Of a DNA stretch of 64,000 nucleotides, positions 8,428-16,943 are shown in pieces; within the stretch, counting starts at the first letter, position 1, and every line of letters starts with the position of its first letter. The notes under the pieces were generated by a model. It saw only the letters and a program-made list of their open reading frames with translations. It searched no databases and was not told the origin of the DNA. Made by a program: the position numbers and the translations under genes. The stretch comes from Symbiobacterium thermophilum IAM 14863 (GTDB lineage: Bacteria; Bacillota; Sulfobacillia; Symbiobacteriales; Symbiobacteriaceae): positions 682,001 through 746,000 of the forward strand of contig NC_006177.1 of assembly GCF_000009905.1 (NCBI RefSeq), given 5' to 3'.

Positions 8428-9081
8428 ATGGAGTTTCAGGAGCTGTACGATCTGGTCCGCACACGCCGCTCTATCCGGCGCTATCGGCCGGACGACGTGC
8501 CCGACGAGATGCTGCAGCGGGCGATCGAGCTGGCGACCTGGGCCCCGAGCGGGGGAAACTACCAGCCGTGGCGGTTCACGGTGGTGAAGAACCGGGAGCT
8601 GATCGGGCAGATCGCCGACGCGGTGGAGGCCCGCAGCCGGCTGATGGCGTCGTGGCCCGAGGCCGACCGGTACCGGGAGCAGGCGGACCGCTGGATCCGG
8701 ACCAGCGCCTTTTTCCGGGACGCGCCGGCCTGCATCGCCGTCCAGGTGGGCGGCTACCAGTCGGTGGCGGACAGGCTGCTGGCCGCCCGGGGCCCCCAGG
8801 ACCCGGCGGCCGCGGAGATGATGGAGTGGCGCCGGTTCGGGTCGTCCCGCATCCAGACCATCGGCGGGGCGATCATGCTGCTCCTTCTGGCCCTGCACCA
8901 GCAGGGGCTGGGGGCCTGCTGGATGGCCGGCCCCCTGCAGGCGAAGGCGGAGATCGAGAAGCTGCTGAACGTCCCCGAGGGGTGGGAGTTCGTGGCGCTG
9001 ATCCCGGTGGGCTTCCCCGCCGAGGAGCGGGAGGGGGCCCCCCGGCGGCCGCTGGACGAGGTGATGGAGTTCATCCGGTGA
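8428..9081 (+). CDS. Nitroreductase-family FMN oxidoreductase
   Basis: A 217-residue protein starting at ATG 8428 (AGGGAG at 8413-8418, 9 nt spacing). Family hallmarks are the N-terminal FMN-phosphate-binding RTRRSIRRYRPDDVP, APSGGNYQPWRFTVV, and the C-terminal GLGACWMAGPL and FVALIPVGFPAE. Members reduce nitroaromatics, quinones or flavins with NAD(P)H, or carry out dehalogenation or cofactor chemistry. The substrate cannot be assigned. It follows a terminator, so it probably has its own promoter. Confidence 0.88.
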   Translation: MEFQELYDLVRTRRSIRRYRPDDVPDEMLQRAIELATWAPSGGNYQPWRFTVVKNRELIGQIADAVEARSRLMASWPEADRYREQADRWIRTSAFFRDAPACIAVQVGGYQSVADRLLAARGPQDPAAAEMMEWRRFGSSRIQTIGGAIMLLLLALHQQGLGACWMAGPLQAKAEIEKLLNVPEGWEFVALIPVGFPAEEREGAPRRPLDEVMEFIR

Positions 9082-9163
9082 GGCTCCCGCGTCCCTCCCG
9101 TATCGTGCCGGGCCCGGGCGGGCATACTGTTCGCGCAGGCTGCACGGGGGGAGTGAGGGACAC

Positions 9164-9415
9164 GTGGGTACGCGGCAGAGACGGCCGGGAACCGGCACGC
9201 GGCGGCTGCGCCGCGGCCGGCCGTGGATGCGCGGCCGCGGGCGCAGGCGGACCGGCTGGCTGGCGGCGCTTGTGGGCCGGCTCCGCCGACGGTGGCGGTC
9301 CTTCTGGCACTGGGAGGTGCTGCACGCGCTCCGGGAGCGGTACCCGCAACTGTCCCGCACCCGCACGCTGAGCCCCGGGGAGCTGCGCCGGTTTCCGCAA
9401 CGTACGTGGCCGTAA
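9164..9415 (+). CDS. Small Arg-rich hypothetical protein
   Basis: 83 residues from GTG 9164 with GGGGGGAG about 10 nt upstream, ending just before a strong terminator. The N-terminal half is extremely basic (RRLRRGRPWMRGRGRRR). The C-terminal part WHWEVLHALRERYPQLSRTR looks like an amphipathic helix. I recognise no family. The ribosome binding site and terminator support a real gene; low-complexity Arg content in GC-rich DNA argues for caution. Confidence 0.45.
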   Translation: MGTRQRRPGTGTRRLRRGRPWMRGRGRRRTGWLAALVGRLRRRWRSFWHWEVLHALRERYPQLSRTRTLSPGELRRFPQRTWP

Positions 9416-9425
9416 CCAAGACCTC

Positions 9426-9468
9426 AGCCCCCCTGGCAGGCTTCCTGCCAGGGGGGCTTTCCCTTTTC
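9426..9468 (+). terminator. Strong intrinsic terminator
   Basis: A 15-bp perfect stem: AGCCCCCCTGGCAGG (9426-9440), loop CTT, complementary arm 9444-9458, then TTCCCTTTTC. It separates the small + strand gene from the convergent YdcF-like gene. Confidence 0.9.
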
Positions 9469-10031
9469 TACAGGTTTCCGTGCAGAGCGTAGGTGCGGAC
9501 CTTCTCCAGCTCCCGGTAGACGAGCTTCTGCCCGTCGTCCGTGTGCCACCAGTTGTCCCGGGTGATGTCGGTCCGCCGGTCGGGGCAGCACGTGATCTTG
9601 GTCTCCCGGGGGATATAGTTGGCGATGGTCCGCTTCACCCGGCGCATGTGATGCGGCGCGCTCACCAGGAGGACGTTCTTGATGTTCTTCCAGCCGATCG
9701 TTTCCTCTATACGCTTAACCGAGTACTGAACCTGTTCGATGGTGTTGAGGCCCTCGCATTCGATGTCAATCGCCTCTGCCGGCACGCTCAGCTCGACCAT
9801 GTGGTCCCGCAGCCGCTCGGCCTCGCACACGCCGATGCCGCGCTTGTCGCCGCCCGTGATGAAGACCTTGGGAGCCAGTCCGGCCTTGTACAGCTCTGCC
9901 GCGCGCTCGGCCCGCTCCAGCCGCTTGCCGCCGAAGACCAGGATCAGATCGCCGGGTGTGGGCTCATCCTCGACGAACAGGTACTCGGAGATCTCGCGGA
10001 GCGACATGCCTTCGTACAGCCTCAGACTCAT
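9468..10031 (-). CDS. YdcF-like (DUF218) protein
   Basis: A 187-residue protein from ATG 10031 with GGGAGGA 8 nt upstream. The DUF218 core is visible: LILVFGGKRLERAERAAELYKAG, KVFITGGDKR, EAERLRDHMVELSVPAEAI, the Asn-Thr region EGLNTIEQVQYS, and NVLLVSAPHHMRRVKRTIANYIP. DUF218 includes ElyC/SanA/YdcF, linked to envelope lipid-carrier metabolism or S-adenosylmethionine binding. This member lacks a membrane anchor and so resembles cytoplasmic YdcF. Exact function is unknown. Confidence 0.8.
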   Translation of the reverse strand: MSLRLYEGMSLREISEYLFVEDEPTPGDLILVFGGKRLERAERAAELYKAGLAPKVFITGGDKRGIGVCEAERLRDHMVELSVPAEAIDIECEGLNTIEQVQYSVKRIEETIGWKNIKNVLLVSAPHHMRRVKRTIANYIPRETKITCCPDRRTDITRDNWWHTDDGQKLVYRELEKVRTYALHGNL

Positions 10032-10539
10032 CTGGCATTCCTCCCTGGCGCATCGTCGTTCTGGCGCCTGCACTCCCCACGGGTCTCGACCTGCCGAAGC
10101 CGCCCGCCGGGCGCCGAACGGCGGGGGACAAAAATCGCCTTTGCTTCGCAACCAGTTCGCTCACGTCGGGCAGCCTGGCCACAGGCCCGGCTCCGCGCAG
10201 GCTCCTGATTCCGAAACAAAGGCGATTCCGTTCGCACGCTCTTCAAGGCGGGGCAGGCCGCTCTGCAGCCCGCCCAACCGGTCCCGCGGCCCGGCGGCCG
10301 CGCGCGAGGCAGGGAGGGGAATGGATGGAGGCTCAACCCACGTCCTGGTCGGAGTGCGGTCCAATGGCCCTCACCTCCTCGCCTGGTTATCAGCATATTC
10401 GCCGCCCGCCGGCTATTCCCCTGTCGCGCGGCCCGGCGTTCACGCGACTCTTTTGGGAGTAGTCCCGAAGGTCGGGTCGGGTCTAGGGGAGGCTACTGCC
10501 CGCGCAGTAGCCTCCCGTCTTCGCGCCTGAGGGGCCTGT
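10032..10539. other. 508-bp intergenic region with hairpins, no gene supported
   Basis: No frame here has a recognisable product. AATCGCCTTTG (10133-10143) and CAAAGGCGATT (10217-10227) form a long-range inverted repeat. GGGAGGCTACTGC (10487-10499) with its complement 10504-10516 forms a 13-bp perfect hairpin just downstream of the minus-strand cysteine desulfurase gene. That hairpin could end its transcript, but there is no T-run. Confidence 0.5.
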
Positions 10540-11682
10540 CTACCGCGCCGCAGGCCGGAGCCGCCGGGCCGCGGCGATCAGGGCGTCGGCGGCAGCGTCG
10601 ACCTCTTCCGCGGTGGTGTACCGGCCCAGGCTCAGCCGCACGGAGCCCAGGGCCTCCTCGGGCGCGAGCCCCATGGCCAGCAGCACGGCGCTCGGCTCGC
10701 TCACCCCGGCGTGGCAGGCGGAGCCCGTGGAGGCCGCCACCTCCGGTGCGGCGTCCAGCAGGTCGTTGCCCACCAGGCCCTCCACCAGCAGGTGCAGGGT
10801 GTTGGGGAGCCGGGGGGCCCCGAGCCCGGTGACGCGGATCGGCAGCGCCGCGGCCAGCCGCTGCTGCAGCCGGTCCCGCAACTCCGCGAGCCGCCGGCCT
10901 TCGCCGATGGCCAGCTTTGCCTCGGCGATCTCCGCTGCCCGCCCCAGGGCGACGAGGTAAGGCACGTTCTCCGTCCCGGCCCGCCTCCCCCCTTCGTAGT
11001 CTGCCCCATGAATCAGCGGATGTAACACGACGCCGCTGCGCACGTACAGCGCCCCGACCCCCTTCGGGGCGTACAGCTTGTGGCCGGCGACGGTGAGCAG
11101 GTCGCAGCCGATGGCCCGGACGTCCACGGGGATCTTGCCGCAGCTCTGGGCGGCGTCCACGTGGAAGAGGACGCCGGCCTCGCGGGCGATGCGGCCGACC
11201 TCTTCCACCGGCTGGATCACCCCGGTCTCGTTCTGCGCGTGCAGGAGGGTGATGAGGATCGTGTCCGGGCGGAGCGCCCGGCGCACGGCGTCGGGGTCGA
11301 TGCGCCCCTGTTCGTCGGCGGGCAGGACGGTCAGGGCGAAGCCGAAGTGCCGCTCCAGGTACCGGCAGGCCTCCAGCGTCGCCGGGTGCTCGATGGCCGA
11401 GGTGATGATGTGCCCCCGCCCCCGGGCGAAGGCGACGCCCTTCACCGCCAGGTTGATGGACTCGCTGGCGCACGATGTGAACACGATCTCTCCGGCCGAG
11501 GCGCCGATCAGGCCGGCCACCTGTTCCCGGGCGGTGGCGACGGCCGCGGCGGCTACCGCCCCCAACCGGTGTGTGGAGTGCGGATTGCCGTAGTGATCGG
11601 TCAGGTAGGGGAGCATCGCCTCGACCACGGCCGGATCCACCGGAGTCGTGGCGTTGTAGTCAAGGTAGATCGGGCGTTCCAT
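10540..11682 (-). CDS. Cysteine desulfurase (NifS/IscS family)
   Basis: A 380-residue PLP enzyme that converts cysteine to alanine and a persulfide used for Fe-S clusters or tRNA thiolation. It starts at ATG 11682 with AAGGAGG 8 nt upstream. Motifs are IYLDYNATTPVDP at the N-terminus, FTSCASESINLAVKG for cofactor phosphate binding, HVDAAQSCGKIPVD, PLP Lys in AGHKLYAPKGVG (about residue 200) and active-site Cys in ASTGSACHAG (about residue 325). The short Cys loop resembles the NifS/IscS class I group. No IscU- or MnmA-like gene is adjacent within the window, so its acceptor is unknown. Confidence 0.93.
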   Translation of the reverse strand: MERPIYLDYNATTPVDPAVVEAMLPYLTDHYGNPHSTHRLGAVAAAAVATAREQVAGLIGASAGEIVFTSCASESINLAVKGVAFARGRGHIITSAIEHPATLEACRYLERHFGFALTVLPADEQGRIDPDAVRRALRPDTILITLLHAQNETGVIQPVEEVGRIAREAGVLFHVDAAQSCGKIPVDVRAIGCDLLTVAGHKLYAPKGVGALYVRSGVVLHPLIHGADYEGGRRAGTENVPYLVALGRAAEIAEAKLAIGEGRRLAELRDRLQQRLAAALPIRVTGLGAPRLPNTLHLLVEGLVGNDLLDAAPEVAASTGSACHAGVSEPSAVLLAMGLAPEEALGSVRLSLGRYTTAEEVDAAADALIAAARRLRPAAR

Positions 11683-11851
11683 TACACGTACCTCCTTGAT
11701 CCGTGGTAGCCGGGGTGTAGCCCTGGCGTGGGCCTGCGACCGCCGCTGTAGGGCACCTACATTTCACAATGCAGGTCTGAGCATGCGTGAATTTGTTACT
11801 TTGACTCATACCAAGTGCCTGGCGGGATTGCTAGACTCGAGATGCGGGTAA

Positions 11852-11869
11852 TTGTGACGCGCATCACAG
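11852..11869. promoter_or_regulatory. Rex-type redox operator upstream of cydAB
   Basis: TTGTGACGCGCATCACAG matches the Rex consensus TTGTGA-N6-TCACAA at all but the last base and lies 52 nt before the cydA start. Rex is the NADH/NAD-sensing repressor that controls cytochrome bd genes in Firmicutes and Actinobacteria. The core TGTGA-N6-TCACA would also suit a CRP/FNR-family protein. Confidence 0.65.
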
Positions 11870-11920
11870 ACACGGGCGAACCAAGTCAAGCGGCAGGATG
11901 CCGGGAAAGGATGAGGACAG

Positions 11921-13258
11921 TTGGACGTCACGATGCTGAGCCGGATCCAGTTTGCCTTGACGGTCGGTTTTCACTTCGTTTTCGTGCCTCTATCCATCGG
12001 CCTGATCATCTTCACCTGCATCATGGAGACCCTGTACGTCCGCACGGGCGATCCCAAGTACAAGACCCTCACGAAGTTCTGGGGTCGGCTGTTCACCATC
12101 AACTTCCTTTTGGGCGTGGTCACCGGGGTCGCCATGGAGTTCCAGTTCGGCACCAACTGGTCCCGGTACTCGGAGTTCATGGGCGACATCTTTGGTTCCC
12201 CGCTGGCCGTGGAGGCCCTCATGGCGTTCTTCCTCGAGTCGACCATGCTGGGCGTCTGGATCTTCGGCTGGAACAAGCTGTCGAAGAAGATGCACCTCCT
12301 GGCCGGCTGGCTGATCGCGCTGGGCACCCACCTCTCCGCGGTGTGGATCATCGTCGCCAACGGCTTCATGCAGAACCCGGTGGGCTACGTGCTGCGCAAC
12401 AACCGGGCTGAGCTGGTCAACTTCTGGGATGTCCTGTTCAACCCGTACGCCTGGTACACCTATGTCCATACCCTGTTCGCCTGCTACGCCGTCGGCGCCT
12501 TCTTCGTCCTGGCCGTGTCGGCCTACCATCTGCTGCGCAAGCGGAACGTGGAACTGATGCAGATCTGCGTCAAGTACGGCACGGTCTTCGCCATCATCGC
12601 CACCCTGGGCAACGCCGTCACCGGCCACTACAACGGCAGGAACGTCGCCCTGCGGCAGCCGGTGAAGCTGGCCGCCATGGAGGCCCAGTGGGAGACCGAG
12701 CGGGGCGCCGGCTTCTCGCTGATCGTCGTGCCGGATGAGAAGAACGAGCGCAACGCGGTCCAGGCGATCACCATCCCCGGCCTGACCAGCTGGCTGTCCT
12801 ATGGCAGCACGGACGCCGAGGTTCTGGGCCTGAAGGACGTGCCCGAGGAGCTGCGGCCGCCGGTGGCGCTCACGTTCTGGTCCTTCCGGCTGATGGTGGG
12901 CCTCGGCATCCTGATGCTGGCCCTCGCCATCGCCGCCTGGTGGCACCACCGCAAGGGCACCCTCCCCGATCGCCCGCTCTTGCTGAGGTTCCTGCTGTGG
13001 TCGATTCCGCTGCCCTACATCGCGACCAACCTGGGCTGGATGACCGCCGAGGTGGGCCGCCAGCCGTGGACCGTCTACGGCCTGATCACCACCGCCGACT
13101 CGGTCTCGCCCGTCGCGCCGGCTGACGTGGCCATCAGCCTCGGCCTCGTGGTGGTGTTCTATGCCATTCTCGTGGGCCTGGACGCTTACCTCCTGGTCCG
13201 CTACGCCAAGGCCGGCCCCGAGGCCTACGACGAGCGGCAGGTTGCCGTGGCCGACTAA
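11921..13258 (+). CDS. cydA: Cytochrome bd ubiquinol/menaquinol oxidase subunit I
   Basis: 445 residues. The likely start is TTG 11921 (GGATGAGG shortly upstream); ATG 11933 is an alternative. The sequence aligns with CydA throughout: SRIQFALTVGFHFVFVPLSIGL with the N-terminal heme-ligand His, the TM helices, GHYNGRNVALRQPVKLAAMEAQWET before the quinol-binding Q-loop, and the conserved GRQPW (VGRQPWTVYG) near the C-terminus. The Q-loop is the short form, as in Bacillus. With CydB it forms the high-affinity terminal oxidase that reduces O2 at the membrane. It is separated from cydB by 30 nt and preceded by a Rex-like site. Confidence 0.96.
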   Translation: MDVTMLSRIQFALTVGFHFVFVPLSIGLIIFTCIMETLYVRTGDPKYKTLTKFWGRLFTINFLLGVVTGVAMEFQFGTNWSRYSEFMGDIFGSPLAVEALMAFFLESTMLGVWIFGWNKLSKKMHLLAGWLIALGTHLSAVWIIVANGFMQNPVGYVLRNNRAELVNFWDVLFNPYAWYTYVHTLFACYAVGAFFVLAVSAYHLLRKRNVELMQICVKYGTVFAIIATLGNAVTGHYNGRNVALRQPVKLAAMEAQWETERGAGFSLIVVPDEKNERNAVQAITIPGLTSWLSYGSTDAEVLGLKDVPEELRPPVALTFWSFRLMVGLGILMLALAIAAWWHHRKGTLPDRPLLLRFLLWSIPLPYIATNLGWMTAEVGRQPWTVYGLITTADSVSPVAPADVAISLGLVVVFYAILVGLDAYLLVRYAKAGPEAYDERQVAVAD

Positions 13259-13288
13259 CCCGCCTGTGCGCAAAGGAGGTATCGACGG

Positions 13289-14317
13289 ATGTCCCACGAG
13301 CTCTTGCAGGTGATCTGGTTCGCCCTATGGGGGCTGCTCTGGGCGATCTACTTCGGCCTTGACGGCTTCGACCTCGGCTCCGGAATGCTGGCCGGCATCT
13401 TCCGGGAGGACGAGGAGCAGCACCACCTGATCGGCTCGCTGGCCCCGATCTGGGACGGCAACGAGGTCTGGGTGATCACGGCCGGCGGCGTCACCTTCGC
13501 CGCATTCCCCAAGCTGTATGCGACCATGTTCAGCTCGCTGTACCTGCCCCTGTTCATCATCCTGTTCGGCCTGATGTTCCGGGCGGTGGCGATCGAGTTC
13601 TACCACCACATGGACTACGACGCGGGCTGGCAGAAGATCTGGGGCTGGGTCCTCTCCGTCGCCAGCTTCCTGGTGGCCTTCCTGTTCGGCGTGGCCTTCG
13701 GCAACATCTTCCAGGGCATGCTGCTGGACGCCCAGGGCTACCACGGCACCGTCCTCAGCCTGCTGAACCCGTATGGCCTGCTGACCGGCGTGCTGTTCGT
13801 CGTCGCCTTCCTGATGAACGGCGCCTCCTGGCTGGCGCACAAGGCCCCTGACGACGGGTTCCGGGCAAAGGCGGACACCTTTGCCAAGCGCATGTGGCCC
13901 GCGGTCCTGGTGGTGGCCGCCGCCTGGCTGGTCTACACCCCGTTCGCCACCCGGCTGATGGAGAACTACCTGAAGGTGCCGGCGCTGTTCGTGGTCCCGG
14001 CCCTGGCGGTGGTCCTGCTGGTGCTCACCCGGGTGTACCTGGAGAAGGGCCGGCACGCCCTCGCACTGCTGATGGGCTCGCTCACGGTGGGCATCACCGT
14101 CGTCGCCGCCGTCATCGGCCTCTTCCCCAACATGTTCCCGTCCCGGATCGACCCGGCCTACAGCCTGACGGCGTTTAACTCCTCCAGCAGCCACTACACC
14201 CTGCAGTTCATGTTCTGGGTGGTCGTGGTCTTCCTGCCGTTCGTCCTGCTCTACCAGATCTGGGCCTACCGGCTGTTTGGCCGGCAGGGCACCGGCAGCG
14301 AAGCAGGCCATTACTGA
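13289..14317 (+). CDS. cydB: Cytochrome bd oxidase subunit II
   Basis: 342 residues from ATG 13289 with AAAGGAGG upstream. CydB hallmarks include IWFALWGLLWAIYFGLDGFDLGSGML, IGSLAPIWDGNEVWVITAGGVTFAAFP, and multiple membrane helices. The C-terminus contains FNSSSSHYTLQFMFWVVVVFLPFVLLYQIW. It pairs with CydA. No cydCD transporter genes are adjacent. The operon ends at a hairpin shared with the convergent regulator gene. Confidence 0.96.
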   Translation: MSHELLQVIWFALWGLLWAIYFGLDGFDLGSGMLAGIFREDEEQHHLIGSLAPIWDGNEVWVITAGGVTFAAFPKLYATMFSSLYLPLFIILFGLMFRAVAIEFYHHMDYDAGWQKIWGWVLSVASFLVAFLFGVAFGNIFQGMLLDAQGYHGTVLSLLNPYGLLTGVLFVVAFLMNGASWLAHKAPDDGFRAKADTFAKRMWPAVLVVAAAWLVYTPFATRLMENYLKVPALFVVPALAVVLLVLTRVYLEKGRHALALLMGSLTVGITVVAAVIGLFPNMFPSRIDPAYSLTAFNSSSSHYTLQFMFWVVVVFLPFVLLYQIWAYRLFGRQGTGSEAGHY

Positions 14318-14341
14318 TCCCCCGTCCACCAACCAACCAAC

Positions 14342-14374
14342 GGCGCAGGGCTCCCTCAGCGGGAGCCCTGCGCC
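14342..14374. terminator. Bidirectional terminator hairpin
   Basis: GGCGCAGGGCTCCC (14342-14355), loop TCAGC, perfect complement 14361-14374. It terminates cydAB, and its loop contains the stop codon of the convergent regulator gene. On the minus strand it is followed by a T/G-rich TTGGTTGGTTGG. Confidence 0.75.
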
Positions 14375-15768
14375 GTCTGCGCGTCCAGGCCGAGCCGGCG
14401 CATGCGGTTGTAGAGCGTCCCCCGGGAGATGCCGAGGAGGCGCGCCGCCGCACTGCGGTTGTAGCGGGTCGCTGCCAGTGCCGCCACGATCGCCTCCCGC
14501 TCGTCCTGCGGCGCGGCGCCGGGCGCGCAGGGCGGAGCTGCCGGCCCGGCCGCGGCGGCCCCCCGCCGGGCGGGACCCAGGATGGCCGGGATGAGCTCCG
14601 GGCCGACGGCGCCGTCGGGGGACAGGATGACCATGCGCTCCACGGCGCTGCGCAGCTCCCGGACGTTGCCGGGCCAGGTGTGCTCCATCATCGCCTGGAT
14701 CACCGCGGGGTGCACCTCCGCCGGCGGCCGCCCGTAGCGCATGCTGAACTCGTGGAGGAACCGCTGCATGAGCTCCGCGATGTCCTCACGACGCTCCCGG
14801 AGCGGCGGGATGTCCAGGGTGAACACGTTGAGGCGCCAGTACAGATCATCCCGGTAGCGCCCCTGGCGTACCAGTTCTTCCAGATCCCGGTTGGTGGCCA
14901 CCACCACCCGGACGTCCACGGTGATGGGGGTGGAGCCGCCGACCCGGTAGAACTTCCGGTCCTCCAGGAAGCGGAGCAGCTTTACCTGGGACTCCAGCGG
15001 CAGGTCTCCGACCTCGTCCAGGAAGAGGGTGCCCCCGTGGGCCAGTTCCAGCTTGCCCCGCTGCCCCTTGGGGTTGGCGCCGGTGAACGCGCCGGGGGCG
15101 TAGCCGAAGAGCTCGCTCTCGAACAGCGTGGCCGGGATGGCGCCGCAGTTGAGGACCACGAAGGGGCCGTCGCGCCGCCGCGAGGCCTGATGGATGGCCC
15201 GGGCGAACAGCTCCTTGCCGGCGCCGGTCTCCCCCCGGATCAGCACCGTGGCGTCGGTGGCGGCGACCAGCGAAGCCAGGCGGATCGCCCGGCGGATCGC
15301 GGGATGGCGCCCGCGCACCGCCTGGAAGGGGTCCGCGGACGGCGGGGCCGGCGCAGGGGACGGGCTCAGCCGCTCCTGCAGGGCGTCCACCTGCCCCCGG
15401 GCCTGCAACAGTTCGTTGGAGAGCTCCACCAGGTCGGTGACGTCCCGCTCCACGGCGATGGCGCCGACGACCTGCCCGTCCCGTATCACCGGCGCCGCCG
15501 AGACCAGGACGTAGATGCCGGGGCGCGGCTGGTGGTAGGTCCACTCCACCCGCTGGCCGCTCTCCAGCACCCGGCGGACCATCAGCGAGGACGGGGTGAA
15601 GAAGCCCGTGATCGCCCGGCCGAGGATGTCCGGGGCCGCGATGCCGTAAAGCCGCTCGGCGCCCTCGTTCCAGGCCGCCACCCGGCCCTCGGCGTCGACG
15701 ATGGTCACGGCGAGGTCCACCAGGTCCAGGAGCGGCCCCAAGCTGGCCTGCAGAACGCCGTTCTCCAT
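14356..15768 (-). CDS. Sigma-54-dependent activator with PAS sensor (proline catabolism regulator)
   Basis: 470 residues from ATG 15768 (GGAGGTG upstream). The order is an N-terminal PAS domain (about residues 12-120, [26 protein letters not shown]), an AAA+ domain with Walker A GETGAGKE, the sigma-54 contact loop GAFTGA, Walker [14 protein letters not shown] and [13 protein letters not shown], then a Fis-type helix-turn-helix ([20 protein letters not shown]). It is a RocR-like enhancer-binding protein. It is divergent from proline dehydrogenase and P5C dehydrogenase genes with a consensus -24/-12 promoter between, so it very likely activates them in response to proline, arginine or a derivative. 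Confidence 0.93.
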   Translation of the reverse strand: MENGVLQASLGPLLDLVDLAVTIVDAEGRVAAWNEGAERLYGIAAPDILGRAITGFFTPSSLMVRRVLESGQRVEWTYHQPRPGIYVLVSAAPVIRDGQVVGAIAVERDVTDLVELSNELLQARGQVDALQERLSPSPAPAPPSADPFQAVRGRHPAIRRAIRLASLVAATDATVLIRGETGAGKELFARAIHQASRRRDGPFVVLNCGAIPATLFESELFGYAPGAFTGANPKGQRGKLELAHGGTLFLDEVGDLPLESQVKLLRFLEDRKFYRVGGSTPITVDVRVVVATNRDLEELVRQGRYRDDLYWRLNVFTLDIPPLRERREDIAELMQRFLHEFSMRYGRPPAEVHPAVIQAMMEHTWPGNVRELRSAVERMVILSPDGAVGPELIPAILGPARRGAAAAGPAAPPCAPGAAPQDEREAIVAALAATRYNRSAAARLLGISRGTLYNRMRRLGLDAQTAQGSR

Positions 15769-15814
15769 GCTTCCACCTCCGGGTCGCCCGCACCGGTGGT
15801 GTCACGTACACATC

Positions 15815-15861
15815 TGTTCAATCAATATACACCCAATGGACACTGTTTGAACAGAGTGTCC
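15815..15861. promoter_or_regulatory. Candidate upstream activating sequences for the sigma-54 activator
   Basis: Two palindromic elements overlap: TGTTCAA (15815-15821) with TTGAACA (15847-15853), and GGACACT (15838-15844) with AGTGTCC (15855-15861). They lie 75-120 nt upstream of the -24 element at 15936, the usual distance for an enhancer-binding protein. Confidence 0.55.
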
Positions 15862-15935
15862 CGCCCGATTGTACACCCGGCGCGCGCCGGGGTCGGTGCC
15901 GGGCGCTTTGCAGAGCGGCGCAGGCCAGCCCCGGG

Positions 15936-15952
15936 TTGGCACGGTCGTTGCT
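15936..15952 (+). promoter_or_regulatory. Sigma-54 (-24/-12) promoter of the proline catabolic genes
   Basis: TTGGCACGGTCGTTGCT matches the sigma-54 consensus TGGCAC-N5-TTGCW exactly. Transcription should start near 15963, which rules out start codons proposed upstream of that point for the proline dehydrogenase gene. Confidence 0.88.
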
Positions 15953-16013
15953 ACACTGTGGGTTACCCGTTGTCGCAACGTGTGGAGGATCTTGTGGAGG
16001 GGGGCAGACGGAC

Positions 16014-16931
16014 GTGTCGTCGCTTGCGCGCAAGGCGATCCTTTCCCTGGCGGGCAACCGGTTCGTGACCCGGGTCATGACCCGGCACGGGCTGAAGATC
16101 GGCGCCGGCCGGTTCGTGGCGGGCGTGACCCTGCAGGACGCGGTGGCGGTGACCCGGAGGCTGAACGACGAGGGGCTGGCGGTGACGCTGGACCTGCTGG
16201 GCGAGGGCGTGACCGACCGCGACGGCGCCCGGGCGATGGCCGAGGGGTGCGCCGGCATCCTGGAGGCCATCGGACGGGAGAAGCTGGATGCGAACCTCTC
16301 GGTGAAGCTGACCCAGCTGGGCCTCGCGGTCGATCCCGAGGCGGCGATGGAGAACATGGTCTACCTGCAGGACATCGCCCGGCAGGCGGGGATCTTCATC
16401 CGCATCGACATGGAGTCCAGCGACGTGACCGACGTGACCCTGGACATCGTGCGGCGGCTCTACGCCCGCGAGCGCAACGTGGGCACTGTGATCCAGGCGT
16501 ACCTGTACCGCAGCCCCAAGGACCTGGAGGAGCTGGCCAGGCTGGGGATGAACGTGCGGCTGGTGAAGGGCGCCTACCTGGAGCCCCCGAGCGTGGCGTA
16601 CCCGAAGAAGGCCGACGTGGACGCCGCCTTCCGGCGGCTCATCGCCCAGCACCTGTCCGCCGGCTGCTACACCGCGGTGGCGACCCACGACGACGCCATC
16701 ATCGCCTTCACCGAGTCCTTCGTGAAGGAGAAGGGGATCCCCCGCGATCAGTTCGAGTTCCAGATGCTCTACGGCATCCGGCCGGAGCGGCAGCGGGAGC
16801 TGGCCCGCGCGGGCTACCGCACACGGGTGTACGTGCCCTTCGGCTCCGACTGGTACCCGTACTTCGTCCGCCGCCTGGCGGAGCGGCCGGCGAACGTCTG
16901 GTTCGTCCTGGCCAACCTGATGAAGCCCTAG
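16014..16931 (+). CDS. Proline dehydrogenase
   Basis: A 305-residue single-domain FAD enzyme that oxidises proline to pyrroline-5-carboxylate and passes electrons to quinone. GTG 16014 is chosen because the frame upstream overlaps the sigma-54 promoter and GGAGGGGGG sits about 10 nt before it. The TIM-barrel PRODH motifs are present: LDLLGEGVTD, NLSVKLTQLGLAVD, IRIDMESSDVTD, VIQAYLYRS, VRLVKGAYLEP, FQMLYGIR and YVPFGSDWYPYFVRRLAERP. Length matches Bacillus PutB. Twelve nt separate it from the dehydrogenase gene that consumes its product. Confidence 0.94.
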   Translation: MSSLARKAILSLAGNRFVTRVMTRHGLKIGAGRFVAGVTLQDAVAVTRRLNDEGLAVTLDLLGEGVTDRDGARAMAEGCAGILEAIGREKLDANLSVKLTQLGLAVDPEAAMENMVYLQDIARQAGIFIRIDMESSDVTDVTLDIVRRLYARERNVGTVIQAYLYRSPKDLEELARLGMNVRLVKGAYLEPPSVAYPKKADVDAAFRRLIAQHLSAGCYTAVATHDDAIIAFTESFVKEKGIPRDQFEFQMLYGIRPERQRELARAGYRTRVYVPFGSDWYPYFVRRLAERPANVWFVLANLMKP

Positions 16932-16943
16932 GAGGTGCGGTCC

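Noticed and set aside
10032-10539. Small RNA or attC-like site from the long inverted repeats
   Set aside because: Hairpins exist, but no promoter, T-run or integron context supports it.
15936-16013. An upstream start for proline dehydrogenase at 15936
   Set aside because: It coincides with the sigma-54 promoter, before the predicted transcription start.
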